64,000 nt of DNA from an uncultured bacterium. Lineage in GTDB: Bacteria > Pseudomonadota > Gammaproteobacteria > Burkholderiales > Burkholderiaceae_E. The translations under genes and the position numbers were made by a program. Positions within the stretch are counted from its first letter, which is position 1, and every line of letters starts with the position of its first letter. Location: NCBI GenBank assembly GCA_903907905.1, contig CAIVPX010000052.1, positions 62,001 to 126,000 on the forward strand. Reading direction: 5' to 3'. Below, in pieces: positions 9,584 through 18,464 of the stretch. The notes under the pieces are model-generated. The model was not told where the DNA came from and did not search any database. It was given only the letters and a program-made list of their open reading frames with translations.

Positions 9584-11209
9584 CTACAGTTGATCGAAGA
9601 AGAAGCGCTCAGCGAGTGTGCCCAGTGCGCTGTCCGGAATGCCCAGGTCCTGAATCCGGAGAACCCGCGTGGCCAGCTTGAGATCGTTCTCGAACACCGC
9701 CGTGAGGCTGGCCGCAAAGCCGCTGTCAAGCACCTGAAGGATGTCCTCCCCCTCATAGCGCACCGAACGCGGATGCAGATTGAAGCTGCCGATCCAGGCG
9801 TATTGCCCGTCGACGATCATGAACTTGGAGTGCAGCGTACTGCCGCGCCGGAGGTAGACCTCTGCGCCAAGTTCGAGCAGTTCCGGCAAGCTTCCGAGGA
9901 TGGGTTGGGTCACTACGGGCTCATCGATGCTCTCCGCCGAGTTCGTGAAGATTCGGACTCGCACACCACGAGCCAATGCGGCCCGCAGCGCGGCGTCCAG
10001 GTCGGGTGTCTTGATGAAATAGGCGTTTTCAATATCGACAGTGGTCCGGGCCGATTCAATGGCCTTGAGCGTGGCCAGCTGAATGTAGGCAGGGCCGGTG
10101 GGCATCTGCGCAGTGAAGGCCGCCTGAGTGCTGCCGGCACTGGCGATTGACCCCGGGCTCGGCGCCGTCAACACACCATCCCCCCACAACGAGGCGAAGA
10201 CCTGAGCGGCCTGGCCTGCAACCGGCCCGCGCAGCACCACATCCGTGTCACGCCACTTGGGCGTTTCCGCGCTCCCGCGGTGTGCATAGACATCGCCGAC
10301 ATTCATGCCTCCCACGATCACCACGGACCCATCGATGATCAAGGCTTTCAGGTGCACGCCGTGGCCGGGACGGCTCGGGTCGCTCCACAATTTCACGGGA
10401 ACGCCCGCATCGCGCAGGGCTCGTGTACCGTCGTAGTGCGGGCGCTTGGCGACCTGCCCGTCGACGATCACCCGTACATCGATGCCGGCCCGAGCCCGGT
10501 CGGCCAGCATACTGGCCACATCCTGGCCCGTGCTGTCGTCATACATTGCCCAGGTGAGCAGCCAGATCGAGCGGGTCGCCCCCCGGATGAGTTGCTCGCG
10601 CACGGCGAACGACGCGGGTCCGTCCACCAGCAACTGAAGCGAGTTGCCGCTCAGAAAGCTTGAGTTGGACAAGGTCTCGATTTGCGTCTGGAACGCGGGC
10701 TCACCCACTGCGGAAGATGACGCCCTGACCGCGGCGAGATGCCGCGCTGAAAGCTCATCCCAGGGGGTGTAGACGGTGCCGCTGCACGTGGCGATCTTTC
10801 CCCGGCTACAAAGCTCGGCATTGATGAGGCTGGACAACTCATCGGCAATACGGTCCGCCTTGGCTGCATCAACGCCGACCAGGGCCCCGGTTTGCGCCGC
10901 GTTGCGCGCCATCACAGCCAGGGCCTGTTGCAGGAGCCCGCGCCCCTGGATGACACTGGCCGCTTCGAGCGCCAGGGCACTCGCCTGAGCGGCGGCATCA
11001 CCGGTACACGCTGCCAGGTCGGCCAAGTCGCTGAGCACGGATGCCGCCGAGGTCGCGTCATTGACCGTTTGAACCTGCGCAGATAACGCCGCCTGGCTTG
11101 CGCAATTGGCCGCGAGCGAAGCGGCTGGGTCGCTCGGCGAACACCCGGCCAACGAAACCAGCACCCACAGCGCAGCGGTCAGCGCTTTGAAACACCCCCA
11201 ATCCCTCAC
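9584..11209 (-). CDS. Phospholipase D-like lipoprotein with two HKD motifs
   Basis: 541 residues. The N-terminus is a lipoprotein signal with lipobox LAGC (Cys23), so the protein is probably membrane-anchored outside the cytoplasm. Two PLD active-site motifs are complete: H286-x-K288-x4-D293 (HLKALIID, then GGMN) and H460-x-K462-x4-D467 (HSKFMIVD, then GSFN). The family includes cardiolipin synthases, phospholipases and nucleases. The roughly 180 residues before the first HKD half are Ala/Cys-rich and unlike classical cardiolipin synthase, which instead has membrane helices there. The GTG start is supported by CGGAGGATG upstream. Divergent from the lipase-like gene at 11495. Confidence 0.85.
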   Translation of the reverse strand: MRDWGCFKALTAALWVLVSLAGCSPSDPAASLAANCASQAALSAQVQTVNDATSAASVLSDLADLAACTGDAAAQASALALEAASVIQGRGLLQQALAVMARNAAQTGALVGVDAAKADRIADELSSLINAELCSRGKIATCSGTVYTPWDELSARHLAAVRASSSAVGEPAFQTQIETLSNSSFLSGNSLQLLVDGPASFAVREQLIRGATRSIWLLTWAMYDDSTGQDVASMLADRARAGIDVRVIVDGQVAKRPHYDGTRALRDAGVPVKLWSDPSRPGHGVHLKALIIDGSVVIVGGMNVGDVYAHRGSAETPKWRDTDVVLRGPVAGQAAQVFASLWGDGVLTAPSPGSIASAGSTQAAFTAQMPTGPAYIQLATLKAIESARTTVDIENAYFIKTPDLDAALRAALARGVRVRIFTNSAESIDEPVVTQPILGSLPELLELGAEVYLRRGSTLHSKFMIVDGQYAWIGSFNLHPRSVRYEGEDILQVLDSGFAASLTAVFENDLKLATRVLRIQDLGIPDSALGTLAERFFFDQL

Positions 11210-11347
11210 TTTGCATCCTCCGGATAAACGAATCTCTAAACGTTCTCCAGCGCCGGCGCGCCCGAAGCGATGACCGGTAGGTGAATCGGAAACCCGCCAA
11301 TCTACACCGACCTGGCCTCACTCGAACCCCACCGGATACGCCACACG

Positions 11348-11378
11348 GGCCCCAGCCTTGTGGACTAGGTCTGGGGCC
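11348..11378. repeat. Inverted repeat in the PLD/lipase divergent spacer
   Basis: GGCCCCAG (11348-11355) and CTGGGGCC (11371-11378) are perfect 8-base arms around a 15-base loop, within the 285-base spacer between two divergent genes for predicted exported lipid-active proteins. It could be an operator or an RNA hairpin in the lipase leader. GC-rich arms make chance occurrence quite possible. Confidence 0.35.
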
Positions 11379-11494
11379 ACAGGGCGAATCACCCAGCCAC
11401 GCCTTGTCGGTGCCACCGGATCTTGCCAGAATGACCGGTTTTCGCTTCGGCGTCGTTGCCGGACCCGCTCCCGTGAAACCAAGGCCCGACCTCA

Positions 11495-14400
11495 ATGCTG
11501 CCGAATGAACCGCTTCGTGCCGTCCGCCTGACCGACCGGGTTCCGGCCGTGCGCGCTGCGTCGAGCCGCCCGATCGCTGCAATGGCGCGCGCGAACGACA
11601 GACCTGCCCCACCCGACCACGGTGCGCCGAGACCGCCATCGGTCGATCTTCGCGCCGCGCGATCGGATGACCGCGACACGCTTGGGGCGGACGCCGCGGC
11701 CGACTCCGAGCCCGTCGGGGTTGCACCATCGGCGTCGCAGTCCGCCACAACCGGTAGCGGTTCGGCGCTTCAGGCCCCGATCCAATTGGCCCAGGCGTCA
11801 GGACTGGCGCCCGATCAGGTCTCCCCATTGACACGCGCGGAGCATTCCAGCGATGCCGCTTTGCCGTCCGGCGCAAGCGACCATGCGCTCGCAGCCACGG
11901 CGCTCGCGTTCGGCGCACTGCTTGCGCACAGTGCCCAGCGCAAGCCGACGCCCCCCGCCACCGTCGCGATCAAAGTCGTTGACGGCTATGTCAGCGGCGC
12001 ACAGATCTACCTCGACAGCAATCGGGACGGAATTGCCGGCCCCGATGAAGCCCTGGCGGGCACTCAAACCGACCAAACCGGAACCTTCCGCGTTCAGGAC
12101 ACCCTGTCCGGCGAAGCGTTTATTGCTGTGGGCGGTGTGAACAGCGACACCCAGGTGCCCAACCGCCTCCCCTTGCTTGCGCCACCGGGAGCGACGGTGC
12201 TGACCCCGCTCACAACCTTGGCGCACAAGCTGATGCTCGAGGGCCGGGCAAGCACCAGCGAAGCGGCTTCATCGCGCGTCCTGACCGGACTGGGCCTGCA
12301 CCTGCCCGACGGGGCGAGCCTGACCCACTACGACCCGCTGCTCGCCAACGATCTCGAGCTTCAGCGCGCAGGGGCGGCCATCGCCGTATTGCTTGACTTC
12401 GCCAGCGACGGCGACCCGACGATCATTCAAACCGTTCTGCGGCGTCTGGCGACCGTCGTCGACGACGCGGCCAGCGATGTCGAGCGCGGTGGCAACCCGG
12501 TCACGCTATCGACGGCTGAGGTGCTCGATGACCTCGTACACGGACTCGTGGCTGCACCGATCGAACGGGCTGCGCTCGCGCAGTCAATGAGTGCGATTCT
12601 GTCCGCTCACACCATGACCGAACTTTCTTCGCTGCAGGCTCAGGCGCTGAGCTACCTGGCGCTCGCCCAGCCCGACCTGTCGACACTGGATGCAAGCGAC
12701 GATATTCCCCAACTGGTGATTGTCGGCTTGGGCGCATCAACACGCGCGGCAGACGATAACGGTAGCGCCCCCGGCGATACGCTCGAGCTGGCGCTCTATC
12801 AAAACAACCAACTGCTCGGCGAGCATCGTTACACGCTCAGCGAAAGCGATATCGCCGCCCGGGAGGTGGTTCTACCCATCCCGCCCACGCTGGCCCCGGG
12901 CGCCTACCGACTCACCGCCCTTTTGAAGACCGCGCGCGGCTGGACCTCCGCCTTGGACACCGAGTATTTCGATGTCACGACCGACAATCCCCAACACCAC
13001 CCCGGCACAACGCCACCAATCGACCCGGCACCGGGCACTCCTACGATCGTGCGGTCGGGATCGGATTTCAACTATCACGACGCATTGACGAGCGCGGTAT
13101 TCTCCGAAGCCGCCTACCAGCTGACCGCGGAAATCGCGTCGGACCCGATTGGGTGGAAGCCCCTCAGCTCGATCGGCTGGCGACCGCTCGACCCCACCAG
13201 CCCCCAGCACTCCGTGCTGCAGGCCGACAATGCGCGAGCAGTCGCGGCGCGCCACGATTCTGCGGCCGAGCCCCTCAGCCAGTTCATCATCGCATTCAAG
13301 GGCAGCAGCAGCCTTGAGGACTGGGGTAACAACGTATTTCAATTCGGCTGGACCCACTACTACCAGTTGCTGATGCCGCTGGTGGCGCAGGTCATCGATG
13401 CAGCCCTCACCGCCCAGCAGGATGGGCGGCAGGTGCAGTTGATCCTCACCGGGCACAGTCTTGGGGGCGCCGCCGCGACCCTGGCGTTCGCAGACCTCTT
13501 CGCCCCGCCCGACACCAACTTCTGGAATCTTCCGGATGCCCCGCTCGGCCGCAGTGAGCGCATCCATCAGTACGGGTTGCTCGAGACCAAGTGGACAGAC
13601 GCCCAGATCGAGGCCCTTGCCGACCACGCTACGGTTTACACCTTCGGGGCCCCCAGTTTTCTGATCGACCCAAACAAACTGCCGACAGCGCCAGTCGGTC
13701 TACTTGAACGGGCGCAGCTCTTGCTGTTTTCCGGTCTCGAAGGCCTGCTGGCGGACGCACTGACCGTCCGGGACGCCGACCTGCCCCCGCTCGCCGGCTA
13801 TGCCGACCAGGCCTTCCAGTTCGAGCACATCAACTCGGACCGCTGGCGCTCGGATGACCTGGTGGCGAAGCTTGGCAGCCGTCAGCCGGGAACCGAACTC
13901 GTGATCAATCTGGACGAGGCCGTGTACGACCGCTACGGGCAGGACATCCTGTTTGGACTTGCACACGCCACCACGCCCATCGACCTCCATGGGATCGATC
14001 GATACATCGAGTCGGTGGCCCGGGCCATCACGGGCAGCGCGCTGCTCAAGTCGGACAACCCCGAAAGCGCCAAGACCCCCTTGCTACCCGAGGTCGATGC
14101 GGGGACCCCAGGCAGTGACTTTCTGCGCAACGTGTCGGCCGACGCGCTCGCTGGCGACGACATCCTGCTCGCGGAGCAGCCGGGCGATTTCCGATTCAAG
14201 GGTGGGCCGGGGGACGACCTGTACGTCGTATCCGCTTACGGCGCAAACGTCACGATCGACGGCCTCCTCGACGGCCTTGATCGACTTTATTTTGCGCTGG
14301 ACGGCGACATCAGCGCCACGAATCGCGTGGCCCCGGACAGCCACCGCGTCGACCGCGTCTTCACCATCAGCCGGGCGGGACAGACGGCCACAGCGATCGT

Positions 14401-14518
14401 CGTGGGGTGGGATGCCGACCCGTCCGGCGGCGTGAACCTACTCGACTTCGTGGGCCAAATCGTGCCCTCGTCAGACAAAAACTGGTCGTTCACCGGACCG
14501 GCCCAATCGGTTCTCTGA
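11495..14518 (+). CDS. Large class 3 lipase-like protein with RTX-like C-terminus
   Basis: 1007 residues, modular. Residues 1-130 are Ala/Arg/Pro-rich and disordered-looking. About 158-200 form a carboxypeptidase-regulatory-like strand module with a calcium-loop-like DSNRDGIAGPDE. A helical segment follows to about 400, then a beta domain. From about 540 an alpha/beta-hydrolase domain of lipase class 3 type appears, with nucleophile elbow GHSLGG (Ser655) and strand VYTFGAP. Near 900 a single RTX-like turn (GGPGDDLYVV) precedes a C-terminal beta region like those of type I secreted proteins. No Sec signal is seen. A later ATG at 11582 is possible. No TolC or ABC secretion genes are nearby. Substrate unknown. 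Confidence 0.75.
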   Translation: MLPNEPLRAVRLTDRVPAVRAASSRPIAAMARANDRPAPPDHGAPRPPSVDLRAARSDDRDTLGADAAADSEPVGVAPSASQSATTGSGSALQAPIQLAQASGLAPDQVSPLTRAEHSSDAALPSGASDHALAATALAFGALLAHSAQRKPTPPATVAIKVVDGYVSGAQIYLDSNRDGIAGPDEALAGTQTDQTGTFRVQDTLSGEAFIAVGGVNSDTQVPNRLPLLAPPGATVLTPLTTLAHKLMLEGRASTSEAASSRVLTGLGLHLPDGASLTHYDPLLANDLELQRAGAAIAVLLDFASDGDPTIIQTVLRRLATVVDDAASDVERGGNPVTLSTAEVLDDLVHGLVAAPIERAALAQSMSAILSAHTMTELSSLQAQALSYLALAQPDLSTLDASDDIPQLVIVGLGASTRAADDNGSAPGDTLELALYQNNQLLGEHRYTLSESDIAAREVVLPIPPTLAPGAYRLTALLKTARGWTSALDTEYFDVTTDNPQHHPGTTPPIDPAPGTPTIVRSGSDFNYHDALTSAVFSEAAYQLTAEIASDPIGWKPLSSIGWRPLDPTSPQHSVLQADNARAVAARHDSAAEPLSQFIIAFKGSSSLEDWGNNVFQFGWTHYYQLLMPLVAQVIDAALTAQQDGRQVQLILTGHSLGGAAATLAFADLFAPPDTNFWNLPDAPLGRSERIHQYGLLETKWTDAQIEALADHATVYTFGAPSFLIDPNKLPTAPVGLLERAQLLLFSGLEGLLADALTVRDADLPPLAGYADQAFQFEHINSDRWRSDDLVAKLGSRQPGTELVINLDEAVYDRYGQDILFGLAHATTPIDLHGIDRYIESVARAITGSALLKSDNPESAKTPLLPEVDAGTPGSDFLRNVSADALAGDDILLAEQPGDFRFKGGPGDDLYVVSAYGANVTIDGLLDGLDRLYFALDGDISATNRVAPDSHRVDRVFTISRAGQTATAIVVGWDADPSGGVNLLDFVGQIVPSSDKNWSFTGPAQSVL

Positions 14519-14692
14519 ACGACTGTCATTGCGATCGAACCGTCCGACCACCCGCTCGACTGCGCCCCGCGCTGAACTGCCGCCTGCAGTGACCGATTCC
14601 GATCACAGTCTCTCAAGCCCGATCTCCCGCGACCTGGCAAAGAGAGCAATTCAAGTGCACCGACCTGGGCAGGGCTCGCCCTCGACCGCTCG

Positions 14693-16807
14693 TCACGACG
14701 CTCGGGGCGCCACCATAGCCGACCGGCACTTTTCAAGCATCACCGCTGCAACCGGGTCCTGAAACTGCTCGACAAGTTGCGCGTAGCCAAGGGCGGCCGC
14801 ACCGAAATCGCCCTGGCTGTAAAGGTCAAAGGCTGTTTGGGTCAAGTCGCAGACACGCTTCTCAATCTCCGTGGCCCGGGTTTCCTCCGGACCGTCACGC
14901 GTTCCCAGCAACTCGAAAATGATCAGGTCGCCCTTGCGCCCCTTGACGGTGATCCGATCAATCGGCCTCATCCAGAGTCTTTCGCCAGCCTCCTTGAAGA
15001 GCGTCTGACTGACGCAGATCTGCGTGCCGTACTCCTTGTTGACCCCTTCGAGGCGAGCTGCCACGTTGACGCCATCGCCCATCACCGTGTAGCTAAGGCG
15101 CTCGGTCGAACCGATGTTGCCGACCAGCACGGCGTCCGAGTGAATACCGATTCGGACGTGGAGCGGGGGCTTGCCCTCTGAAGCGAGATGTGCGTTGAGC
15201 GAGGCCATCCGCTTCTTGCCCTTGAGCGCCGCGACGCATGCGTGATAGGCATGATGCTGATTCAGCAAGGGGGCGCCCCAGAATGCCATCACCGCATCGC
15301 CAATGAATTTGTCAACGGTGCCGGCTTCTTCCTTGATGGCATAGGTCATCAATTCAAGATAGGCCGAAACCCGGATCAACAACTCCCGAGAAGGGGTCAC
15401 TTCCGACAGCGAAGAAAAATCCTTCAGGTCGGTGAAAAGAATGGTGAGGTAGCGGCTCTCGCCCCCGATCTCGATGGGCTTTCCAGTGCTGAGCAGGTCT
15501 GTGACGAGATCGCGCGGAATGTAGGACGTGAAAGCCGATAAGGTGGATGAAAGCCTCTGCACTGCACCGGAGAGGGTCGCGATTTCATCAATCCAGCTAT
15601 GCCTCTCGCCACTCGCGCGCTTGGTATCACGCAGGCTGACGAGATTTTGAATCGAGCGGGTAATGCGTTCGAGCGGTCTGGAAATCCGGCGACTGAGAAC
15701 GTAGATGAGCAGCAACTGCAGCAGAATCGCCGCCGAGCCAAAGTAGACGATTAACTGGCCATTGCGGTTGAATGCCGCCTTGAAGTCGTTCATGGGCGTG
15801 ATCGACAGCATCGTCCACTGATTGCCAAATTCCTCGCCCAACTCCAGAAAAATCGCGACGTACTCCTCACCGCTGCCCGGGTGGCTGAATGTCAGCCGCG
15901 ACCCCGGATGCTTGGCACGCAGCGCGACGGCGAACGCGGGCAACTCGGACGCAATGGTCGACAGGGTGTTGAGTTCGATCTTCTCATTGACGGTTCGGTA
16001 GTTGTCGGCCGCATTGGAACTGGCGAACACGGTCCCGCCATCACCGTAAATCAGGTTGATCGAATTGGAGCCGAGCGCGCGCTCCAACAGAAAGCGCGAG
16101 ACCGTCTCAAGCGAAATGTCGGTTGCGACGACACCCGCCAGAGCCTCACCGCGATAGAACGGCGCCGCGATCGTGACCCCCGGCAAGCCCGTGCTCGAGA
16201 AAATGTAGGGATCAGAGACCACCATTTTTCGAGCCGCTGCCGCCTGAACGTACCAGGATCTGGATCGGGCATCGTAACGGGTGGCGTCAGACGACCTGGC
16301 CAGGGCCGCGCCGTTTTCATCGAGAAACACATAAGACTCGCGCCACTGCTCCGACGCGCCGGGCTCGATGTGGCGGATCCCGAATTTCATGGGATCGGTC
16401 ACCGTGACATCCTGAATCCTTGAACCGGGCTGAAGACGCCGAACCTGGACGAATCCGCCATCCTGCAGCCCAACATAGGACGACAGACTGCTATCTTTCT
16501 GGCTGAGGAGCGACAGCAAGTAGCCAGACACCCTGTCACCGCTTAGAAAATCAGGGTTCAGCGAGCCAAGCGCCGACGCGGACAGAATCAGGCGCCGCCC
16601 CGGATTGATCAATTCCCGTGCGCTGGAGCGCATTTCGTTCGTAAAGCGATCCATCAGGCTGTCTGCGGTCGCGACGGCGATGCGGGCGTTGGACACGAAA
16701 ACGAAGCCGACAAGCGCCAGAAACGATGGGACCACCAGCAGCGCGAACACGATCATGATGCTGGGGCCGAACCGGACGCGGCGACGAGTCGATTCCTGAT
16801 GACTCAT
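14693..16807 (-). CDS. Membrane sensor adenylate cyclase (dCache-HAMP-class III cyclase)
   Basis: 704 residues. Transmembrane helix about 17-39; large extracytoplasmic double-Cache sensor about 45-345 (DARSRSWYVQA signature); second helix about 352-371; HAMP about 372-425; class III cyclase domain about 450-630. The catalytic set is complete: metal Asp460 and Asp504, Lys500 (DKFIGDAV), Thr574 in YTVMGDGVN, Asn581 and Arg585. The Lys plus Thr pair predicts ATP, so cAMP rather than cGMP. About 70 residues follow the catalytic domain. It is the last gene of a three-gene set with a phosphodiesterase and a CNB protein, suggesting a self-contained signalling unit. The ligand of the Cache domain is unknown. 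Confidence 0.92.
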   Translation of the reverse strand: MSHQESTRRRVRFGPSIMIVFALLVVPSFLALVGFVFVSNARIAVATADSLMDRFTNEMRSSARELINPGRRLILSASALGSLNPDFLSGDRVSGYLLSLLSQKDSSLSSYVGLQDGGFVQVRRLQPGSRIQDVTVTDPMKFGIRHIEPGASEQWRESYVFLDENGAALARSSDATRYDARSRSWYVQAAAARKMVVSDPYIFSSTGLPGVTIAAPFYRGEALAGVVATDISLETVSRFLLERALGSNSINLIYGDGGTVFASSNAADNYRTVNEKIELNTLSTIASELPAFAVALRAKHPGSRLTFSHPGSGEEYVAIFLELGEEFGNQWTMLSITPMNDFKAAFNRNGQLIVYFGSAAILLQLLLIYVLSRRISRPLERITRSIQNLVSLRDTKRASGERHSWIDEIATLSGAVQRLSSTLSAFTSYIPRDLVTDLLSTGKPIEIGGESRYLTILFTDLKDFSSLSEVTPSRELLIRVSAYLELMTYAIKEEAGTVDKFIGDAVMAFWGAPLLNQHHAYHACVAALKGKKRMASLNAHLASEGKPPLHVRIGIHSDAVLVGNIGSTERLSYTVMGDGVNVAARLEGVNKEYGTQICVSQTLFKEAGERLWMRPIDRITVKGRKGDLIIFELLGTRDGPEETRATEIEKRVCDLTQTAFDLYSQGDFGAAALGYAQLVEQFQDPVAAVMLEKCRSAMVAPRAS

Positions 16808-16862
16808 GCACGCCCCACGCGGTCAATGGATACGCGGCGACAAACCATGAAAGGCGCAAGGC

Positions 16863-17699
16863 TCACACCGCGTCCCCTGACTGCCTGAGCTCGCGCAGTT
16901 GTTCCGCGACCATTTCGTCGATGCCAAGTCGACGGCTCGCCGGACTGGAAAACACTCCGGCGTATTGCAGGAAGTTGATGCGCGCCCGGGGATCCTCAAG
17001 CATGCTGACCCGGTGAGGGGCTGTTTTTCGCCATTCGGCCAGCAAGGATGCTGTCCGCCTCGCGCCGATATCGCGGAAACAACTCGGCAAAATATCCGCC
17101 TCTTCCACCAGGACACCCAGACAGGCAGGGTTCCCGATGTCGAATGGGCGACCGACCATCTTCGCATGATGGTGCGGAACCTTGCCCGGCTCGGTCATGA
17201 GGATCAAGCGCCCGATCACCCGCTGATCCGCCTTGCTGACCCGATGCTTCTTCATGAAAGGTTCAAGGTGCTTCACCGCCCTGGACTCAAGTTCCTCCGG
17301 AAACCGGTTGACCGTACCATCGTGAAGCAGATCGTGCGCAAGCGTGGCCAGCAGAGCCAGCCACTCGACATGGGAAGGCGTTTCGTCCGGGACTGAAGCG
17401 ATCTCGCGGTTTACAAGGAGCAAGACCGTCAACCCGACCAGCGTGTCGGCGATATGCAAGCGGTTGTGGTAGGCCGGCTCGTCTCCGGATCGGGCAAGTG
17501 CCTGCCCGCCAAGTTCGATGAACTCGGCCAGTTCACGGCAACAAGACTCAAGCGCCCTGTCGCGGGCTGACAGCCCACTCAAATTGGCGCGCCCGAGTTG
17601 GGTCAGGCATCCTTCCAGTACCCGCGGCAACCCAGGCCACCCGGCTCCCCACGCCGACTCCAGGTTGAGGTAGATCGCGTGAAGGTCTTGCAATGTCAT
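16863..17699 (-). CDS. Class I-type 3',5'-cyclic nucleotide phosphodiesterase
   Basis: 278 residues, HD-superfamily metal hydrolase. The motif HDLLHDGTVNRF (His122-Phe133) fits the class I cyclic nucleotide phosphodiesterase signature exactly (H-D-x-x-H-x-G-x2-N-x-F). YHNRLH (His78, His82) and EEADILP (Asp202) supply the catalytic His and the remaining metal ligands, matching His160, His164, His200, Asp201, His204 and Asp318 of human PDE4. Gln245 may be the purine-clamp glutamine. A plain HD-domain label would miss this. It lies 55 bases before the adenylate cyclase gene and 25 bases after the CNB gene, so cAMP hydrolysis is the natural inference. No membrane segment or signal peptide; cytoplasmic. 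Confidence 0.8.
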   Translation of the reverse strand: MTLQDLHAIYLNLESAWGAGWPGLPRVLEGCLTQLGRANLSGLSARDRALESCCRELAEFIELGGQALARSGDEPAYHNRLHIADTLVGLTVLLLVNREIASVPDETPSHVEWLALLATLAHDLLHDGTVNRFPEELESRAVKHLEPFMKKHRVSKADQRVIGRLILMTEPGKVPHHHAKMVGRPFDIGNPACLGVLVEEADILPSCFRDIGARRTASLLAEWRKTAPHRVSMLEDPRARINFLQYAGVFSSPASRRLGIDEMVAEQLRELRQSGDAV

Positions 17700-17724
17700 G
17701 GATCAATCGATTTGTTTTGGACCG

Positions 17725-18135
17725 TCAGACTGCACGCGTTCGCAGGCGCTTGTGCATGCCCTGTTGCAGCAGTAGCGCTTCGACAACTGGCGTCATCACA
17801 GGCGACTGGGCTTCGAGCATGAACTTGAGATTATCCTCGGCAATCAATTGACGGACCGTCTGCTCGCGGGCTCTCAATGTCGTACCGCGAACGCCTGCTG
17901 GCACGATGGCCTGCTCGCCGAACGACTGACCCGCCCCCAAAGTTGCGAACCCCTGGCCCGACTTCGCATCGAGCATTTCGACGGTACCGCTCATCGCCAG
18001 TGAGTTTGCCCGACTTGTCATGCTCGGTGCTGGAGGAGAGTAGGGATCGGCCATGCCTACTTCGTGCAGCCGATCGACATCGACCCAAAAACTCGCGGCC
18101 ACTTGCGGGGGCGTTGTCGCAGTCACACCCGGCAC
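17725..18135 (-). CDS. Cyclic nucleotide-binding (CNB) domain protein, short N-terminus
   Basis: 136 residues from a GTG at 18135. Residues about 48-130 look like a CNB domain: SGTVEML strand, LGAGQSFGE turn, phosphate-binding cassette FGEQAIVPAGVRGTTLRA with its Arg, then a C-terminal helix. No DNA-binding or kinase domain follows, so it may act as a stand-alone cAMP sensor subunit. The first 45 residues do not resemble the usual opening strands, and an in-frame TGA at 18169-18171 blocks extension. Either the N-terminus is divergent or the 5' part has been lost. Start sites are weak (alternative ATG at 18054). First gene of the cAMP cassette. Confidence 0.6.
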   Translation of the reverse strand: MPGVTATTPPQVAASFWVDVDRLHEVGMADPYSPPAPSMTSRANSLAMSGTVEMLDAKSGQGFATLGAGQSFGEQAIVPAGVRGTTLRAREQTVRQLIAEDNLKFMLEAQSPVMTPVVEALLLQQGMHKRLRTRAV

Positions 18136-18464
18136 CTGATTCGGAATCCCATGATCGAAACCGTCTCCTCAACCGACTCATCGTAGGCCGGACAACTCAC
18201 CAGTTGCACCCCTCACCGCTCGCGACCTCACCGATATCCAACATGCAAACAACCCGCGAGCCAAGGCGCGTCGAGGGCGCCTCCACACCGGGAACCGGAC
18301 CGCTACGGATATTCGCTGCTCGAAATCGATCGGTCGTCAAAACCGGCGGGCGTGAACTTATTGCTCAAGTGGCCCACCCAACATTGTAATTGCCGCCTAA
18401 CGGTAAGCAGGGGCGCGGCGCCATCTGACGCAAGGGGCTCGCCCACTCGCAAGGGGAAAATAGC
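18136..18464. other. Intergenic region upstream of the cAMP cassette
   Basis: No credible gene. It should hold the minus-strand promoter for the CNB-PDE-cyclase set, but no convincing -35/-10 pair was found. A small inverted repeat CAACT-CACC-AGTTG lies at about 18194-18206. No CRP-type TGTGA-N6-TCACA site was seen. Confidence 0.4.

Noticed and set aside
17831-18181. Alternative 116-codon frame overlapping the CNB gene
   Set aside because: Arg/Ser/Gly-rich with no CNB resemblance; the phosphate-binding cassette is in the other frame.
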